A stretch of 64,000 bases of DNA from Candidatus Enterocloster excrementipullorum (GTDB lineage Bacteria > Bacillota > Clostridia > Lachnospirales > Lachnospiraceae): NCBI GenBank assembly GCA_019119575.1, contig DWWT01000026.1:1-64000 (forward strand), in the 5' to 3' direction. This document shows positions 53,657 to 62,824 of the stretch, piece by piece. A program made the position numbers and the translations under genes. Below the pieces are notes generated by a model. It was not told the DNA's origin and did no database searches. It was given only the letters and a program-made list of their open reading frames with translations. Numbering within the stretch: position 1 is the first letter of the stretch; every line of letters starts with the position of its first letter.

Positions 53657-54737
53657 TAATATCGTAATTCATATTCATCAGATTGCGGATGCTCTGGGCA
53701 TCGTCCGTGATGTTGGCGTCGCCGTGGATGGTGTGCTTGATGGCGCTGCTGGCCACGGCAAAATTGATCATGTCCATGGGCTTGTAGTCGTGCATCATGG
53801 CGTAGATTAGGCCGCTGGCAAACGCGTCGCCGCCGCCCACACGGTCCAAAATGTTGAAAGTGAACAGCCGGCTCTCAAACGTATGTCCCTCAAACCACAT
53901 AAAGGCTTTTAAGCTGTTCTCGCTGCCGCTGTGGGCATAGCGTACGTGGCGGGCAATGCATTTGATGTTGGGATAGCGCTCCACAAATGCCTGGAAAATC
54001 ATATCCTGCTGCTCGTAGGAGGGCTGCAGGGGCACGCCGTCCTTGTAGTCGCCCTGGCTGTGATCCTCCTCATTTTTCCAGAGGTGGTAGGGCTCAATGC
54101 CCAGGAGCACATCCACATAGGGCAGGCACTCCGTACAGAAATCACGGGCTTCCTCCCAGGTCCACAGAGCGCTGCGGAAGTTTCCGTCAAAGCTGACGGT
54201 CAGGCCCAGTTCCTTTGCGGTTTTTAAACTGTCCATAATCAGCCTGCGGCAGTTGTAGCCCAGAGCGGGGGTGATGCCGCTCAAATGAAGCCAGTCAAAC
54301 TCTTTTAAAAGAGCATGAAGGTCTACCTTGCTGTAATCATATTCCGTAAAAGCGCTGTGCTTTCTGTCGTAGATCACCTTGCTGGCGCGGATTCCGTAGC
54401 CAGTTTCCAGATAATAGGTGCCCAGACGGTGGGTGGGGGTTTCCTCCGGCGTGCTGAGGATCATGGGCGTACAGTGCACATCATTGCTGCGCAGCATACG
54501 GATCGCGCTCTTTCCCAGGCTGTTGTTCGGGACAACGCTGAAAAATGTACTGTCTACGCCAAGGTTTGCCAGAGCCAGAGCGATATTTGCCTCGCTGCCG
54601 CCGTAGCTTGCCTCAAAGCTGCTGGTCATGCGGATTTTCTCATAGTTGGGCGGGGTCAGACGAAGCATAATCTCCCCGATTGTGAAAAAACGCTTAGAAT
54701 CTGAACCTTCCTGCAGCAATGGATTAAAATGTTCCAT
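53649..54737 (-). CDS. kdgK: PfkB-family sugar kinase (2-keto-3-deoxygluconate kinase type)
   Basis: Ribokinase-fold kinase, 362 residues. The opening FFTIGEIMLRLTPPNYEKI and YGGSEANIALALANLGV are typical of KdgK. The catalytic region is NILDRVGGGDAFASGLIYAM (PfkB signature 2 with the base Asp), and SFDGNFRSALWTWEEARDF is also a KdgK hallmark. The product would be KDPG for an Entner-Doudoroff-type aldolase; no eda or uxu gene is nearby. Second ATG 54737 is favoured by spacing to GTGAGG. Confidence 0.85.
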   Translation of the reverse strand: MEHFNPLLQEGSDSKRFFTIGEIMLRLTPPNYEKIRMTSSFEASYGGSEANIALALANLGVDSTFFSVVPNNSLGKSAIRMLRSNDVHCTPMILSTPEETPTHRLGTYYLETGYGIRASKVIYDRKHSAFTEYDYSKVDLHALLKEFDWLHLSGITPALGYNCRRLIMDSLKTAKELGLTVSFDGNFRSALWTWEEARDFCTECLPYVDVLLGIEPYHLWKNEEDHSQGDYKDGVPLQPSYEQQDMIFQAFVERYPNIKCIARHVRYAHSGSENSLKAFMWFEGHTFESRLFTFNILDRVGGGDAFASGLIYAMMHDYKPMDMINFAVASSAIKHTIHGDANITDDAQSIRNLMNMNYDIKR

Positions 54738-54837
54738 ACTCATACCTCACCTTTCGCTTGTTAGTGGCATGGTTCCGGGGGACATCTGAATGCACAGACG
54801 CATTCTGGGAAGCGCATGCCTGTTTCCTGTCTTTGTT

Positions 54838-54866
54838 ATTATACCAAATCCCGTAAGAAATGGAAA
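54838..54866 (-). promoter_or_regulatory. kdgK promoter
   Basis: Minus strand TTTCCA (54861-54866) and TATAAT (54838-54843) are 17 bp apart. Confidence 0.55.
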
Positions 54867-54889
54867 GTAAAGTTTCTGCTGCCAGGGAA

Positions 54890-54918
54890 TGGACAATTTA
54901 CGTAAATCGACGTATAAT
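54890..54918 (+). promoter_or_regulatory. mrp promoter with palindrome in the spacer
   Basis: TGGACA (54890-54895) and TATAAT (54913-54918) are 17 bp apart. ATTTACGTAAAT (54896-54907), a perfect 12-bp palindrome, follows the -35 directly and looks like an operator. Confidence 0.6.
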
Positions 54919-54953
54919 TACTGCAGATGTTATAACTGGAAGGAGAATGTACT

Positions 54954-55790
54954 ATGAGTGAGTGCAATCACGACTGCGGCTCATGCAGTGCGGACTGCGG
55001 GAGCCGTAAAGCGGATAAAAATGATTTTAGGGAGGCTCTGGCTCCGGAGAGCTCGGTGAAGAAGGTAATCGGCATTGTCAGCGGAAAGGGAGGCGTGGGC
55101 AAATCCCTGGTTACTTCCATGCTGGCGGTGAGCATGAACCGGAAGGGGAAACGGACGGCCATCCTGGATGCGGATATCACCGGCCCATCGATTCCCATGG
55201 CATTCGGAGCTGCCCATGAGAGCATCGGCACCACGCCGGACGGGAAGCTGATGATCCCGGTAAAGTCCCTGGAGGGGGTGGAGATCATGTCCGCCAACCT
55301 TCTTTTGGAAAATGAGACGGATCCCATTATCTGGCGCGGGCCGGTGATTGCCGGAGCTGTGAAGCAGTTTTGGTCTGAGACGCTCTGGCAGGACATTGAC
55401 TACATGTTCGTGGATATGCCTCCGGGAACCGGGGATGTGCCTCTGACCGTATTTCAGTCCCTGCCTGTGGACGGCATTATTATTGTAACTTCTCCTCAGG
55501 AGCTGGTCGGGATGATCGTCACCAAAGCGGTGAATATGGCCAGAAAGATGGACATCCCGATTCTGGGGGTAGTGGAGAATATGAGCTATCTGGAATGTCC
55601 GGACTGCGGAAAACAGATCCATGTTTTCGGGGAGAGCCATCTGGACGAAGAGGCAGCCGCTCAGAACATCCCGGTTCTGGCGAAGATCCCGATTCAGCCC
55701 TCCATCGCCCAGGCCGTGGACGGAGGACGCGTGGAGTATTTGGATATGCCCTGGTTTGAGGGAGCGGCGAAAGCAGTGGAGAGCCTTTGA
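54954..55790 (+). CDS. mrp: Mrp/NBP35 (ApbC) family Fe-S carrier ATPase
   Basis: 278-residue P-loop ATPase that carries or delivers Fe-S clusters. An N-terminal Cys cluster (CNHDCGSCSADCGS) resembles NBP35. The deviant Walker A is VSGKGGVGKSLV (near residue 43). AILDADITGPSIPMAFG, YMFVDMPPGTGDVPLTVFQSLPVDGIIIVTSPQELV and the C-x2-C pair YLECPDCGKQIHVFG are family hallmarks. GGAAGGAGAA precedes the ATG. The alarmone synthetase gene follows 60 nt downstream. Confidence 0.93.
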   Translation: MSECNHDCGSCSADCGSRKADKNDFREALAPESSVKKVIGIVSGKGGVGKSLVTSMLAVSMNRKGKRTAILDADITGPSIPMAFGAAHESIGTTPDGKLMIPVKSLEGVEIMSANLLLENETDPIIWRGPVIAGAVKQFWSETLWQDIDYMFVDMPPGTGDVPLTVFQSLPVDGIIIVTSPQELVGMIVTKAVNMARKMDIPILGVVENMSYLECPDCGKQIHVFGESHLDEEAAAQNIPVLAKIPIQPSIAQAVDGGRVEYLDMPWFEGAAKAVESL

Positions 55791-55850
55791 AGCGGCGTTT
55801 CCGGACAGATGTCATAAAGTAAAAAGGAGAAGCAGAGGTGAGAACAATCG

Positions 55851-56564
55851 ATGGATATCAACATGGGCCCTAACAGTGAACTTCAGCAGTCCATTGTCAA
55901 TGTGCCGGATATTGTCCCGGTGCCGGATATTTGGATCCATCAGGCGAAAGAATTTCAGCGGGTGATGATGATGTACACCTGCGCTATACGGGAAGTCAGG
56001 ACTAAGCTGGAGGTTCTGAACGACGAGCTGTCAGTGAAAAACCAGCGCAATCCCATTGAGATGATCAAATCCCGGGTAAAAAAGCCGCTCAGCATAGTGG
56101 AAAAGCTCCGGAGAAGAGGGCTGGAGGTATCCCTGGAGTCTATGATCAAAAATCTGGACGATGTGGCGGGAGTACGGATTATCTGTTCTTTTTTGGATGA
56201 TATCTACGAGGTGGCGGAGATGCTGGTCCGGCAGGATGATGTGAACGTGATTGCGGTGAAGGACTACATAAAGAAGCCTAAGGCCAACGGCTACCGCAGC
56301 TACCACATGATTATTGAAGTGCCGGTATTCTTTTCAGACAGCAAGAAGGCCATGCGGGTGGAGGTGCAGATCCGCACCATTGCCATGGACTTTTGGGCCA
56401 GCCTGGATCACCAGCTCAAATATAAAAAGGCCGTGATCGATGATGACGGAGTGATCAGTCAGGAATTAAAGGAATGCGCGGACGTGATCGCCAGCACGGA
56501 CGAAAAAATGCTGCGGATCCGCAAGCGGATTGAGGCTCAGGGCGTGAAAGTGAGCAGGGATTAG
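55851..56564 (+). CDS. Small alarmone synthetase (RelA/SpoT synthetase domain)
   Basis: 237 residues with only the (p)ppGpp synthetase domain: IKSRVKKPLSIVEKLRRRG (nucleotide binding), NLDDVAGVRIICSFLDDIYEVAEML (metal Asp), DYIKKPKANGYRSYHMIIEVP and VEVQIRTIAMDFWASLDHQLKYK (catalytic Glu, Q-I-R-T). The hydrolase and regulatory domains are absent, so it is of the RelQ/RelP (YjbM/YwaC) type. GAGGTGAG precedes the ATG. Confidence 0.93.
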   Translation: MDINMGPNSELQQSIVNVPDIVPVPDIWIHQAKEFQRVMMMYTCAIREVRTKLEVLNDELSVKNQRNPIEMIKSRVKKPLSIVEKLRRRGLEVSLESMIKNLDDVAGVRIICSFLDDIYEVAEMLVRQDDVNVIAVKDYIKKPKANGYRSYHMIIEVPVFFSDSKKAMRVEVQIRTIAMDFWASLDHQLKYKKAVIDDDGVISQELKECADVIASTDEKMLRIRKRIEAQGVKVSRD

Positions 56565-56591
56565 ACGCGCATCAATCATTACATTATTACA

Positions 56592-57416
56592 TTAATAGAG
56601 GTAATACGACAGGGTTTCCGCGACGCGGAACCCTGTTTTTCTGTACAGCGCAAGGGCGGGGGCGTTGGAGGCGGAGACCTGCAGGGTGATCCGGGAAAAA
56701 CCCGCTTTCGCCAGGGCAGGGAACAGAAACCCCAGGAAACGGGTTCCCAGCCCCTTCCCTCGAAGATCCTCACGGATGAGAAGAGAGGACAGGCAGACAG
56801 CAAATCCGGATGGGGAGAGAAGGCAGGAGCCGAGGGCCTGGCCGTCCGCATCCAGAAGCAATGCGGAAAATGCGTCTGTGCGCAGCCCTTCTCCCTCTGT
56901 CTGCAGCGGATCAAGAAGCAGCTTCAGGCCGCGGCCGGAAAACGGATCCGGGACAGAATAGGAAAGCTTCGCGTGAGCCGGCTCATCCGTTGGGACTGCG
57001 TCACGCGAAAAGGGCAGGAGCGCGCATTCCATCAGATATTCCTCCCCGGCGGCCTGAGCGCCCAGGCGTTCCAGGCATTTGGCTGCGTCCGGACTGTGCC
57101 CGTCGGCGGCAAAAAGGATATCTGCTTCCTCCAGAGGAGCGCCCTCCTTGCAGGCCTCCTCCAGAAGGGCGGAAAAATACCCGTTTCTGCGGTAGGCAGG
57201 CCGCGTGAAGCCGCAGCACTCCCAGAGGTCTTCTCCTGTCTTCCAGGCGGCTAAGAGAGAGAGCACCGCTCCGGATCCATCGGTCAGCAGCCAGTATATG
57301 TCCGCATCCTGCGGACAGGAGAGCGTCAAAGGTTCCGCCTGGCAGCAGAGCTGGTAGGTAATTCGGATTTCCTCCCGCTGGGGGACGGAGAGAGCGCGGG
57401 TACAAAGAATGGGCAT
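56592..57416 (-). CDS. GNAT family N-acetyltransferase
   Basis: 274 residues. The C-terminal GNAT fold has the acetyl-CoA loop REDLRGKGLGTRFLGFLFPALAKAG and LQVSASNAPALALYRKTGFRVAETLSYYL. An N-terminal half with FTRPAYRRNGYFSALLEEA looks like a second, decayed GNAT copy. CATAAGGAGG precedes the ATG. Substrate unknown. Confidence 0.85.
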   Translation of the reverse strand: MPILCTRALSVPQREEIRITYQLCCQAEPLTLSCPQDADIYWLLTDGSGAVLSLLAAWKTGEDLWECCGFTRPAYRRNGYFSALLEEACKEGAPLEEADILFAADGHSPDAAKCLERLGAQAAGEEYLMECALLPFSRDAVPTDEPAHAKLSYSVPDPFSGRGLKLLLDPLQTEGEGLRTDAFSALLLDADGQALGSCLLSPSGFAVCLSSLLIREDLRGKGLGTRFLGFLFPALAKAGFSRITLQVSASNAPALALYRKTGFRVAETLSYYLY

Positions 57417-57481
57417 AAGCCTGCCTCCTTATGAGAGCGTGATAAAAAACGGCAGAGGATGGAAACGCCGGGGCCGGACGG

Positions 57482-58099
57482 CTACAGCCGCTCCTTAAAA
57501 TACCCTTCCGCGCAGTAGATTGCGCCGCAGGGATTGTGGGCCAGCACCCGGTCCTTGGCCACAAGGGTAGTGACCAGCGCGTCCGAATGCTTGTAAAACA
57601 GGGAATCGTGGCCCACGCACAGCCCCAGGGCGATATTGAAATCCGTATGCCGGGAATTTAAGAGCCGGGCCTGGGCGATGGGATTGCACATGGGCTCAAA
57701 CTGATCCGGATGGATTTTCTTATCTTTGGGAATGCCCGCGTCCTCCTTAGGGATGCCGCCGGTCTTGCAGATCACGGAGACCACCACAAAGCCGTGGCTT
57801 CGCAGCAGCTCGGCCACGACTTTGGCCTCTTTTTTGAGGCCCTTGCAGAAGGCCAGGCCGATGGTATGGTATTCCATCTTTTTGCAGAACTCAATGGTCT
57901 CCTTCAGCCGGGGCCATTTGCAGTACCCTTCCGCCTCGATGGCGGAGGAAGTGATATAAAATTTCCGGGTTTCCGGTTCCTCGTAGGCGGACAGTATATC
58001 CGCGAACAGCTCTTCATCCCGCATGGGACAGTTGACCGGAAGCCAGCCGCGCTCCTCCTTCGCGCATGCCAGTATGCCGCAGTCTGCACAAGTGTACAT
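57482..58099 (-). CDS. DUF1847 metal-binding protein
   Basis: 205 residues beginning YTCADCGILACAKEERGWLPVNCPMRDE, the Cys-rich opening of DUF1847. GLAFCKGLKKEAKVVAELLRSHGF, SVICKTGGIPKED, MCNPIAQARLLN and LGLCVGHDSLFYKHSDALVTTLVAKDRVLAHNPCGAIYC supply further conserved Cys and His. Function is not established; an Fe-S or Zn site is likely. AAAGGAG precedes the ATG, and the next gene upstream on this strand is separated by the ttd operon terminator. Confidence 0.88.
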   Translation of the reverse strand: MYTCADCGILACAKEERGWLPVNCPMRDEELFADILSAYEEPETRKFYITSSAIEAEGYCKWPRLKETIEFCKKMEYHTIGLAFCKGLKKEAKVVAELLRSHGFVVVSVICKTGGIPKEDAGIPKDKKIHPDQFEPMCNPIAQARLLNSRHTDFNIALGLCVGHDSLFYKHSDALVTTLVAKDRVLAHNPCGAIYCAEGYFKERL

Positions 58100-58210
58100 A
58101 ATGTATGCTCCTTTTCACAAAATCAAACGTATTTACCTACATTTTAGCAGAAAAAACAGGAAAGTAAACGGCCGGATGTCAAAACACGCGTTGGCCGCTT
58201 TGAAACAATC

Positions 58211-58249
58211 CGGGACGGAACAGCCGTCTGAAAAAGCTGCTCCGTCCCG
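58211..58249 (-). terminator. Terminator of the tartrate operon
   Basis: CGGGACGGA (58211-58219) pairs with TCCGTCCCG (58241-58249), with CAG/CTG inside. The minus-strand tail (ATTGTTTC) is only weakly T-rich. Confidence 0.55.
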
Positions 58250-58261
58250 AGCCATCGGATA

Positions 58262-58888
58262 TTATTTTATAAAGCTTACGTGTTTGCAGATTTCCTCGTA
58301 GACCTTTTCCTTCCGCTCATTAAAGACAACCTTGTTCTCCTCAAAGAGGTTGCGTCCCTCGGTGTCGATGGAGACGATTAAGGGGCCGAATTCCTTGACG
58401 CGGCAGTGCCACAGGGTTTCCGGCATTCCCAGGTCCCGCCACTGGGCATCCACGATTTCCTCCACCTCCGTGGCGGCGACCACGGCGTTCCCCGCCGGGA
58501 ATACGCAGTGGATGGCCTTGAAATTCTTGCAGGCGTACTCCGTGTTCGGGCCCATTCCGCCCTTGCCGATGATCACCTTGACGCCGGTGAGCTCCACAAA
58601 TTCCTTTTCAAATTTCTCCATCCGCATGCTGGTGGTGGGCCCTACGGAGACCATCTCAAACTTGTCGTTCTCCAGCGGACGGATGATGGGGCCTGCATGG
58701 AAAATGGCCGCGTCCCGCACGTTGACGGGCAGCTCCCGATGTCCCTCCACAAGCCGCCGGTGCGCCACATCCCGGCAGGTGGTCATGCTTCCGTTCAAGT
58801 ACACGATATCCCCGATATGGATATCCGCCAAATCCTCCGCGCTGATCGGAGTTGTCAAAATCTTCTTTCCATCTCTTATCTCCAACAT
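58262..58888 (-). CDS. ttdB: L(+)-tartrate dehydratase beta subunit
   Basis: 208 residues, the small subunit of a class I Fe-S hydro-lyase. It follows E. coli TtdB nearly block by block: [93 protein letters not shown] and [18 protein letters not shown]. Fumarase beta subunits share the fold but match less well from memory. Overlaps ttdA by one base (TAATG). Confidence 0.88.
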   Translation of the reverse strand: MLEIRDGKKILTTPISAEDLADIHIGDIVYLNGSMTTCRDVAHRRLVEGHRELPVNVRDAAIFHAGPIIRPLENDKFEMVSVGPTTSMRMEKFEKEFVELTGVKVIIGKGGMGPNTEYACKNFKAIHCVFPAGNAVVAATEVEEIVDAQWRDLGMPETLWHCRVKEFGPLIVSIDTEGRNLFEENKVVFNERKEKVYEEICKHVSFIK

Positions 58889-59787
58889 TATAACGTCACC
58901 CCCGAATGTGTTGTGATTTCATAGTTCAGATCCTTATCAAAAATAATATGCCCTCTGCGGTGGGACCAGCAGCCCGTATTTACCGCCACGCCGATGGTGG
59001 AAGGATGGCGCGCGGTGTTCTCGATATGTACGCCCATGACGGAATACTTACCGCCCATGCCCTGGGGCCCAAGGCCGATTTTGTTGATGCCGTCCTCCAG
59101 AAGCTTTTCCATGGAGGCAGCCCGCTCATTTTCATTGTGGCTGCCCAGGGGGCGCATCAGCGCTTTCTTGGAGAGAAGGGCCGCAGTCTCCACGGAGGTG
59201 GCCACGCCCACGCCTACCAGAAGGGGCGGGCAGGCATTCAGGCCATAGGAGGTCATCACATCCAGCACAAACCGGGTGACACCCTCATAGCCCGCGCCGG
59301 GCATCAGCACCATGGCCTTTCCCGGAAGGGTACATCCGCCTCCGGCCATGTAGGTGTAGATTTCACATTTGTCGCTGTCCGGCACAATGTCCCAGAACAC
59401 CGTGGGCGTTCCCTTGCCCACATTCTTGCCGGTGTTGTACTCGTCAAATGTCTCCACACTGTTGTGGCGCAGGGGGGCCTCCTTGGTGGAAAGCATGACG
59501 GCCTCCTTTAAGAGCCCCTCCAGTTCCCCGATGAGCGGGAAGCCGGTGCCGCATTTTACCCAGAACTGCAGGACGCCCGTGTCCTGGCAGCAGGGCCGGT
59601 TCAGCTTCATGGCCAGGTCCTGGTTTTTCTTCATGGTGTCATAAATCACCCGGGACAGCGGGCTGTCCTCCTTTTCGGCAAGCTCGGCGAGCTTGGCCTC
59701 CACATCGTCCGGCAGCTTCTTCCCGACATAGGAAACAAAGTTTGCCATATACCGGGTGAGCTGTTCCACTTGTTCTTTCTTGTTCAT
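58888..59787 (-). CDS. ttdA: L(+)-tartrate dehydratase alpha subunit
   Basis: 299 residues binding the [4Fe-4S] cluster. Resemblance to E. coli TtdA is close: [118 protein letters not shown]. The cluster Cys are in CCQDTG, NACPP and TGCWSH. The product oxaloacetate would enter fermentation. AAGGAGG precedes the ATG. Fumarate hydratase is the main alternative. Confidence 0.88.
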   Translation of the reverse strand: MNKKEQVEQLTRYMANFVSYVGKKLPDDVEAKLAELAEKEDSPLSRVIYDTMKKNQDLAMKLNRPCCQDTGVLQFWVKCGTGFPLIGELEGLLKEAVMLSTKEAPLRHNSVETFDEYNTGKNVGKGTPTVFWDIVPDSDKCEIYTYMAGGGCTLPGKAMVLMPGAGYEGVTRFVLDVMTSYGLNACPPLLVGVGVATSVETAALLSKKALMRPLGSHNENERAASMEKLLEDGINKIGLGPQGMGGKYSVMGVHIENTARHPSTIGVAVNTGCWSHRRGHIIFDKDLNYEITTHSGVTL

Positions 59788-59885
59788 TTCACAACCTCCT
59801 TAAATTTATTTGAAAATGCATTTTATCGCAGCAATTCAGGTCGGCGGACAAGAGGATGCCGCCGTCCATTTCATAGTTCCATAGG

Positions 59886-61253
59886 CTAGTAGGGAAGCAT
59901 CCCCGTGAGCCCAAATACAACCAGATAAACAATGAGTACCACCCAGCCGAAGTTGATCGCATACTCTTTTTGGAAGTCCACGAAGTTCATCTTGGTCTCC
60001 CCGCAGAGCATATACAGGGCGGGGATCACGGGGCTTACCAGCCGGAAGGACTGGCCTACCATGGACGCCACCGCGGACTGAAGCGGGGTGATGCCAAACT
60101 GGCCCATCACATCCTTTAACACCGAGGCGATTCCAAAGTAGAAAGCGTCCTGGGGCAGAAAGCAGATGGCCGGCGCCGCGATAACGGCGTACACAGGCGC
60201 CATGTGGGTACTCAGAGAGGTGGGAATCAGGGACGCGATGGTATTTGCCAGGGCATTTGCCATCCCGCTTCCCGAGAGCACGCCGGAAAATACACCGGCT
60301 CCCATCGTAATGATGGCGGTGGGCAGCACATCCGGCGCGAGATCCTCCAGGCGGTCAGAACAGAGCTTTACATCCCTGTAGTTGACTACCAGGGCGATGG
60401 CGGAGCCCAGCATGAAGATAATGGAGCCGTGGATTTCCCCCTGAATTAGGAGCACCAGGGCAGCCAGAGTCAGAAGAAGATTGAATACAAACAGCTTGGG
60501 CCGCTTCAGCTCCGGATCCTTGTCGCGGACTGCCTTTAACATTTCCTGGATACTTTCGTCAGAAATTCCCTTTCCCTGGGCTGTGGTGTAGTTTAAGCGC
60601 TTCCTCTCCTTAAAGCCAAGGCGGGCGGCCAGCAGAATCACAACCACCTGGGCGGCCAGAAGGCCGGGAAGAATGGCGGCAAACAGCTCATTGATCTCCA
60701 CGCCCTGGGCTGTGGCGGAGGCGATGGTGGGGCCTCCCCAGGGAAGCATGTTCCAGATGCCGATGGGAGCCACAATCACGATTGCCAGGTAGCTGAGCTT
60801 CAGATTCATCTGCCGGTACAGGCTGATGAAAGCGGAAATACAGATAATAATGGTTGTTGTGGTATCGCCGTTGAAGGCCACCACGCTGGCCACCATGACG
60901 GTGGAGAGAATGACCTTTAAGGGATCTCCCTTGGCCTTCTTGATGAAGAACTCCGCTACCGGGTCGAAAAGCCCGACTCCCAGCATGATGTCAAAGTAGA
61001 GGATGGAGAACAGGATGGTCATGGCCGGGGAGATGACACCCCAGGATACCTTTCCCGTATCCGGATCTGCGGAGAAATAGATTCCCTTCTCAATCCAGGC
61101 AAACAGATCCATGATCCCGTGATTTGTCACTGCGATGGCGATTAGCCCGAACACCAGGGGCACCAGAGTGAGCGACGCGAAGACGGACAGCTTTTTGGCT
61201 GACAGCAGGACAATGAACAGGACGATCATTGCCAAGGCAAGTACAGTTAACAT
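59886..61253 (-). CDS. CitMHS-family di/tricarboxylate transporter
   Basis: 455 residues with about 11-12 membrane segments; first gene of the operon with ttdA-ttdB. Family blocks: VSWGVISPAMTILFSILYFDIMLGVGLFDPVAEFFI, VMVASVVAFNGDTTTTIIICISAF, IWNMLPWGGPTIASATA and the mirrored second half with GVFSGVLSGSGMANALA and PAICFLPQDAFYFGI. CitMHS carriers move metal-citrate with protons; the operon context suggests tartrate here instead. AGGAGG precedes the ATG. The gene-free 61254-61613 contains a TATTAT box (complement 61349-61354) with a weak -35, as at activator-dependent promoters, and a terminator. Confidence 0.85.
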   Translation of the reverse strand: MLTVLALAMIVLFIVLLSAKKLSVFASLTLVPLVFGLIAIAVTNHGIMDLFAWIEKGIYFSADPDTGKVSWGVISPAMTILFSILYFDIMLGVGLFDPVAEFFIKKAKGDPLKVILSTVMVASVVAFNGDTTTTIIICISAFISLYRQMNLKLSYLAIVIVAPIGIWNMLPWGGPTIASATAQGVEINELFAAILPGLLAAQVVVILLAARLGFKERKRLNYTTAQGKGISDESIQEMLKAVRDKDPELKRPKLFVFNLLLTLAALVLLIQGEIHGSIIFMLGSAIALVVNYRDVKLCSDRLEDLAPDVLPTAIITMGAGVFSGVLSGSGMANALANTIASLIPTSLSTHMAPVYAVIAAPAICFLPQDAFYFGIASVLKDVMGQFGITPLQSAVASMVGQSFRLVSPVIPALYMLCGETKMNFVDFQKEYAINFGWVVLIVYLVVFGLTGMLPY

Positions 61254-61543
61254 TTTTTGGCCTCCTATATCTTTTTTGCTGAAATAGATTTTGAAGAGGA
61301 ATCGGAAGTTGTGTGTTATTTATGTAACTCTCCCCTTTCTGTGGCTTGATAATAGCATAATTAGCCAAACGCAAACTATCCGTTTCTTTACGATTTGTGA
61401 ACTGCGTGCAGGGGGAATGAGAGAGAGGAAGGGACGGGGAGAAGGAATATCTTTCTAAAAAATTTCCCCGGCAATTTCGCGAAAAATGTTGAAAATACAA
61501 GGATGTGCCGTCCGCAGCCGCCGCGGTCTGCCTGAAAAAATAA

Positions 61544-61597
61544 GACCGGCAGCCTGCAAAATCACCCGGGGGAAATTTTGCAGATTGCCGGTTTTTT
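61544..61597. terminator. Bidirectional terminator downstream of the AraC gene
   Basis: ACCGGCAGCCTGCAAAAT (61544-61562) pairs with ATTTTGCAGATTGCCGGT (61575-61592), followed by TTTTTT on the plus strand and a T-rich tail on the minus strand. Confidence 0.75.
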
Positions 61598-61613
61598 CCG
61601 TAGGACGGATGTG

Positions 61614-62687
61614 TTACAATTTTTCTTTGGTATCGGCTGCCGCTTTCGTCAATTCTGCGGCAAGCCGCTCCATGAGCCGGGCCTGGCTGTCGAGAACGGT
61701 TTTCATTTCGTGGATCTGCTCTTGAAGCGCCTGGCGCCCATCCGCGCTGTAATACACGTATTTCAGGTATTCATGCAGTTTTTTCGAGACAAGGGGATCG
61801 CCTGCCTCCAGAAATTTTTGTTTAAAAAATAGGTCGTTCCCGCGGTTTTCCGTGTTTAAGAGCTTTCGGTATTCCGTGGGGGATTTCTTGAAATTTTCCT
61901 TAAAATTGCTGTTGAAGGATTTCAGGTCGGAAAACCCGTGATCCAGAGCAATTTCCAGGATTGTTTTATCCGATTGGCTTAAAGCCCGGGTAGCCTCCCG
62001 AAGACGTATCCGTGTGAGATAGTCATAAAAATTAATTCCCACATAATTTTTAAAAAGCTGGGAAACATAGCCCGCATTGTATCCGCTTTCCCGGGCCAGA
62101 GTGTCCAGGGAGAGCTTTTTATAATAGTTTTTGTTGATATATTTGATCATCTTGTTCACGGAATCCATCTGCTTTTGGTTTGCCTTAAAGGCTGCGGACT
62201 GCATGCGCTCCGGCGGAAATTCCGAAACCATTGTATAGAGAAGATCAAAAAAGGCCAGCTCGAACAGGAGGCGGCTTTGCGGCGCTTCCCGTTCCGCCTC
62301 CAGCATCATCCACGCCAGATCCCGGCGGATCCGCCCAAATATATCCTGCTTTTGGGGGGCGCCTGCGGAGCAGATGCGGAAGGATAAATACTCCACATCT
62401 TCATAATAGTCTTTCAGAAAGTCAGGGTCCAGATGCAGGATCATGGCTACGGTGTCGGCGCCCTCCGCAAGGGTGGTATGGCCCTGGTTGGAGTTGATCA
62501 GGATGATGTCGTCCTCCTTTAAAAGCCAGCGGCTTCCCCCAGCACAGACCTCCGCCCTGCCGTTTAGCACTGTCAAAAGCTCCAAATCCCGGTGCCAGTT
62601 GTAGTGATAGGTTCCGATTCGGTAAACGTACTGTTCAAGCGCAATATTCATGCTGCTTTTTTTATAGGAATAATGGTATTCTTTCAT
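61614..62687 (-). CDS. AraC family transcriptional regulator
   Basis: 357 residues. The N-terminal cupin-like sensor has YRIGTYHYNWHRDLELLTVLNGRAEV and EDDIILINSNQGHTT. Two AraC helix-turn-helices lie at about residues 180-285: KLSLDTLARESGYNAGYVSQLFKNYVGINFYDYLTRIRL and ILEIALDHGFSDLKSFNSNFKENFKKSPTEYRK. A 75-residue C-terminal extension follows. Position just upstream of the tartrate carrier in the same direction makes it the likely activator of that operon. ATG 62687 follows GGAAGGAGGGG. An imperfect dyad (62713-62731, GTATA..TATAC) lies in front of it. Confidence 0.9.
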   Translation of the reverse strand: MKEYHYSYKKSSMNIALEQYVYRIGTYHYNWHRDLELLTVLNGRAEVCAGGSRWLLKEDDIILINSNQGHTTLAEGADTVAMILHLDPDFLKDYYEDVEYLSFRICSAGAPQKQDIFGRIRRDLAWMMLEAEREAPQSRLLFELAFFDLLYTMVSEFPPERMQSAAFKANQKQMDSVNKMIKYINKNYYKKLSLDTLARESGYNAGYVSQLFKNYVGINFYDYLTRIRLREATRALSQSDKTILEIALDHGFSDLKSFNSNFKENFKKSPTEYRKLLNTENRGNDLFFKQKFLEAGDPLVSKKLHEYLKYVYYSADGRQALQEQIHEMKTVLDSQARLMERLAAELTKAAADTKEKL

Positions 62688-62751
62688 GGCTTCCCCTCCT
62701 TCCCCGGTCACTGTATACTATTTTACTATACCCGCGCAGAAATAAACAGCC

Positions 62752-62780
62752 TTGCAACCTCCCTTCCCGGGTGGTAGAAT
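62752..62780 (+). promoter_or_regulatory. lrgAB promoter
   Basis: TTGCAA (62752-62757) and TAGAAT (62775-62780) are 17 bp apart, 45 bp before the lrgA ATG. Confidence 0.6.
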
Positions 62781-62824
62781 GGAGACTGTATGCGGCAAAA
62801 TATGCCATAGGAGGAAATTGATCT

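Noticed and set aside
58262-59787. Class I fumarate hydratase
   Set aside because: Motif order and wording match tartrate dehydratase TtdA/TtdB more closely; kept only as an alternative.
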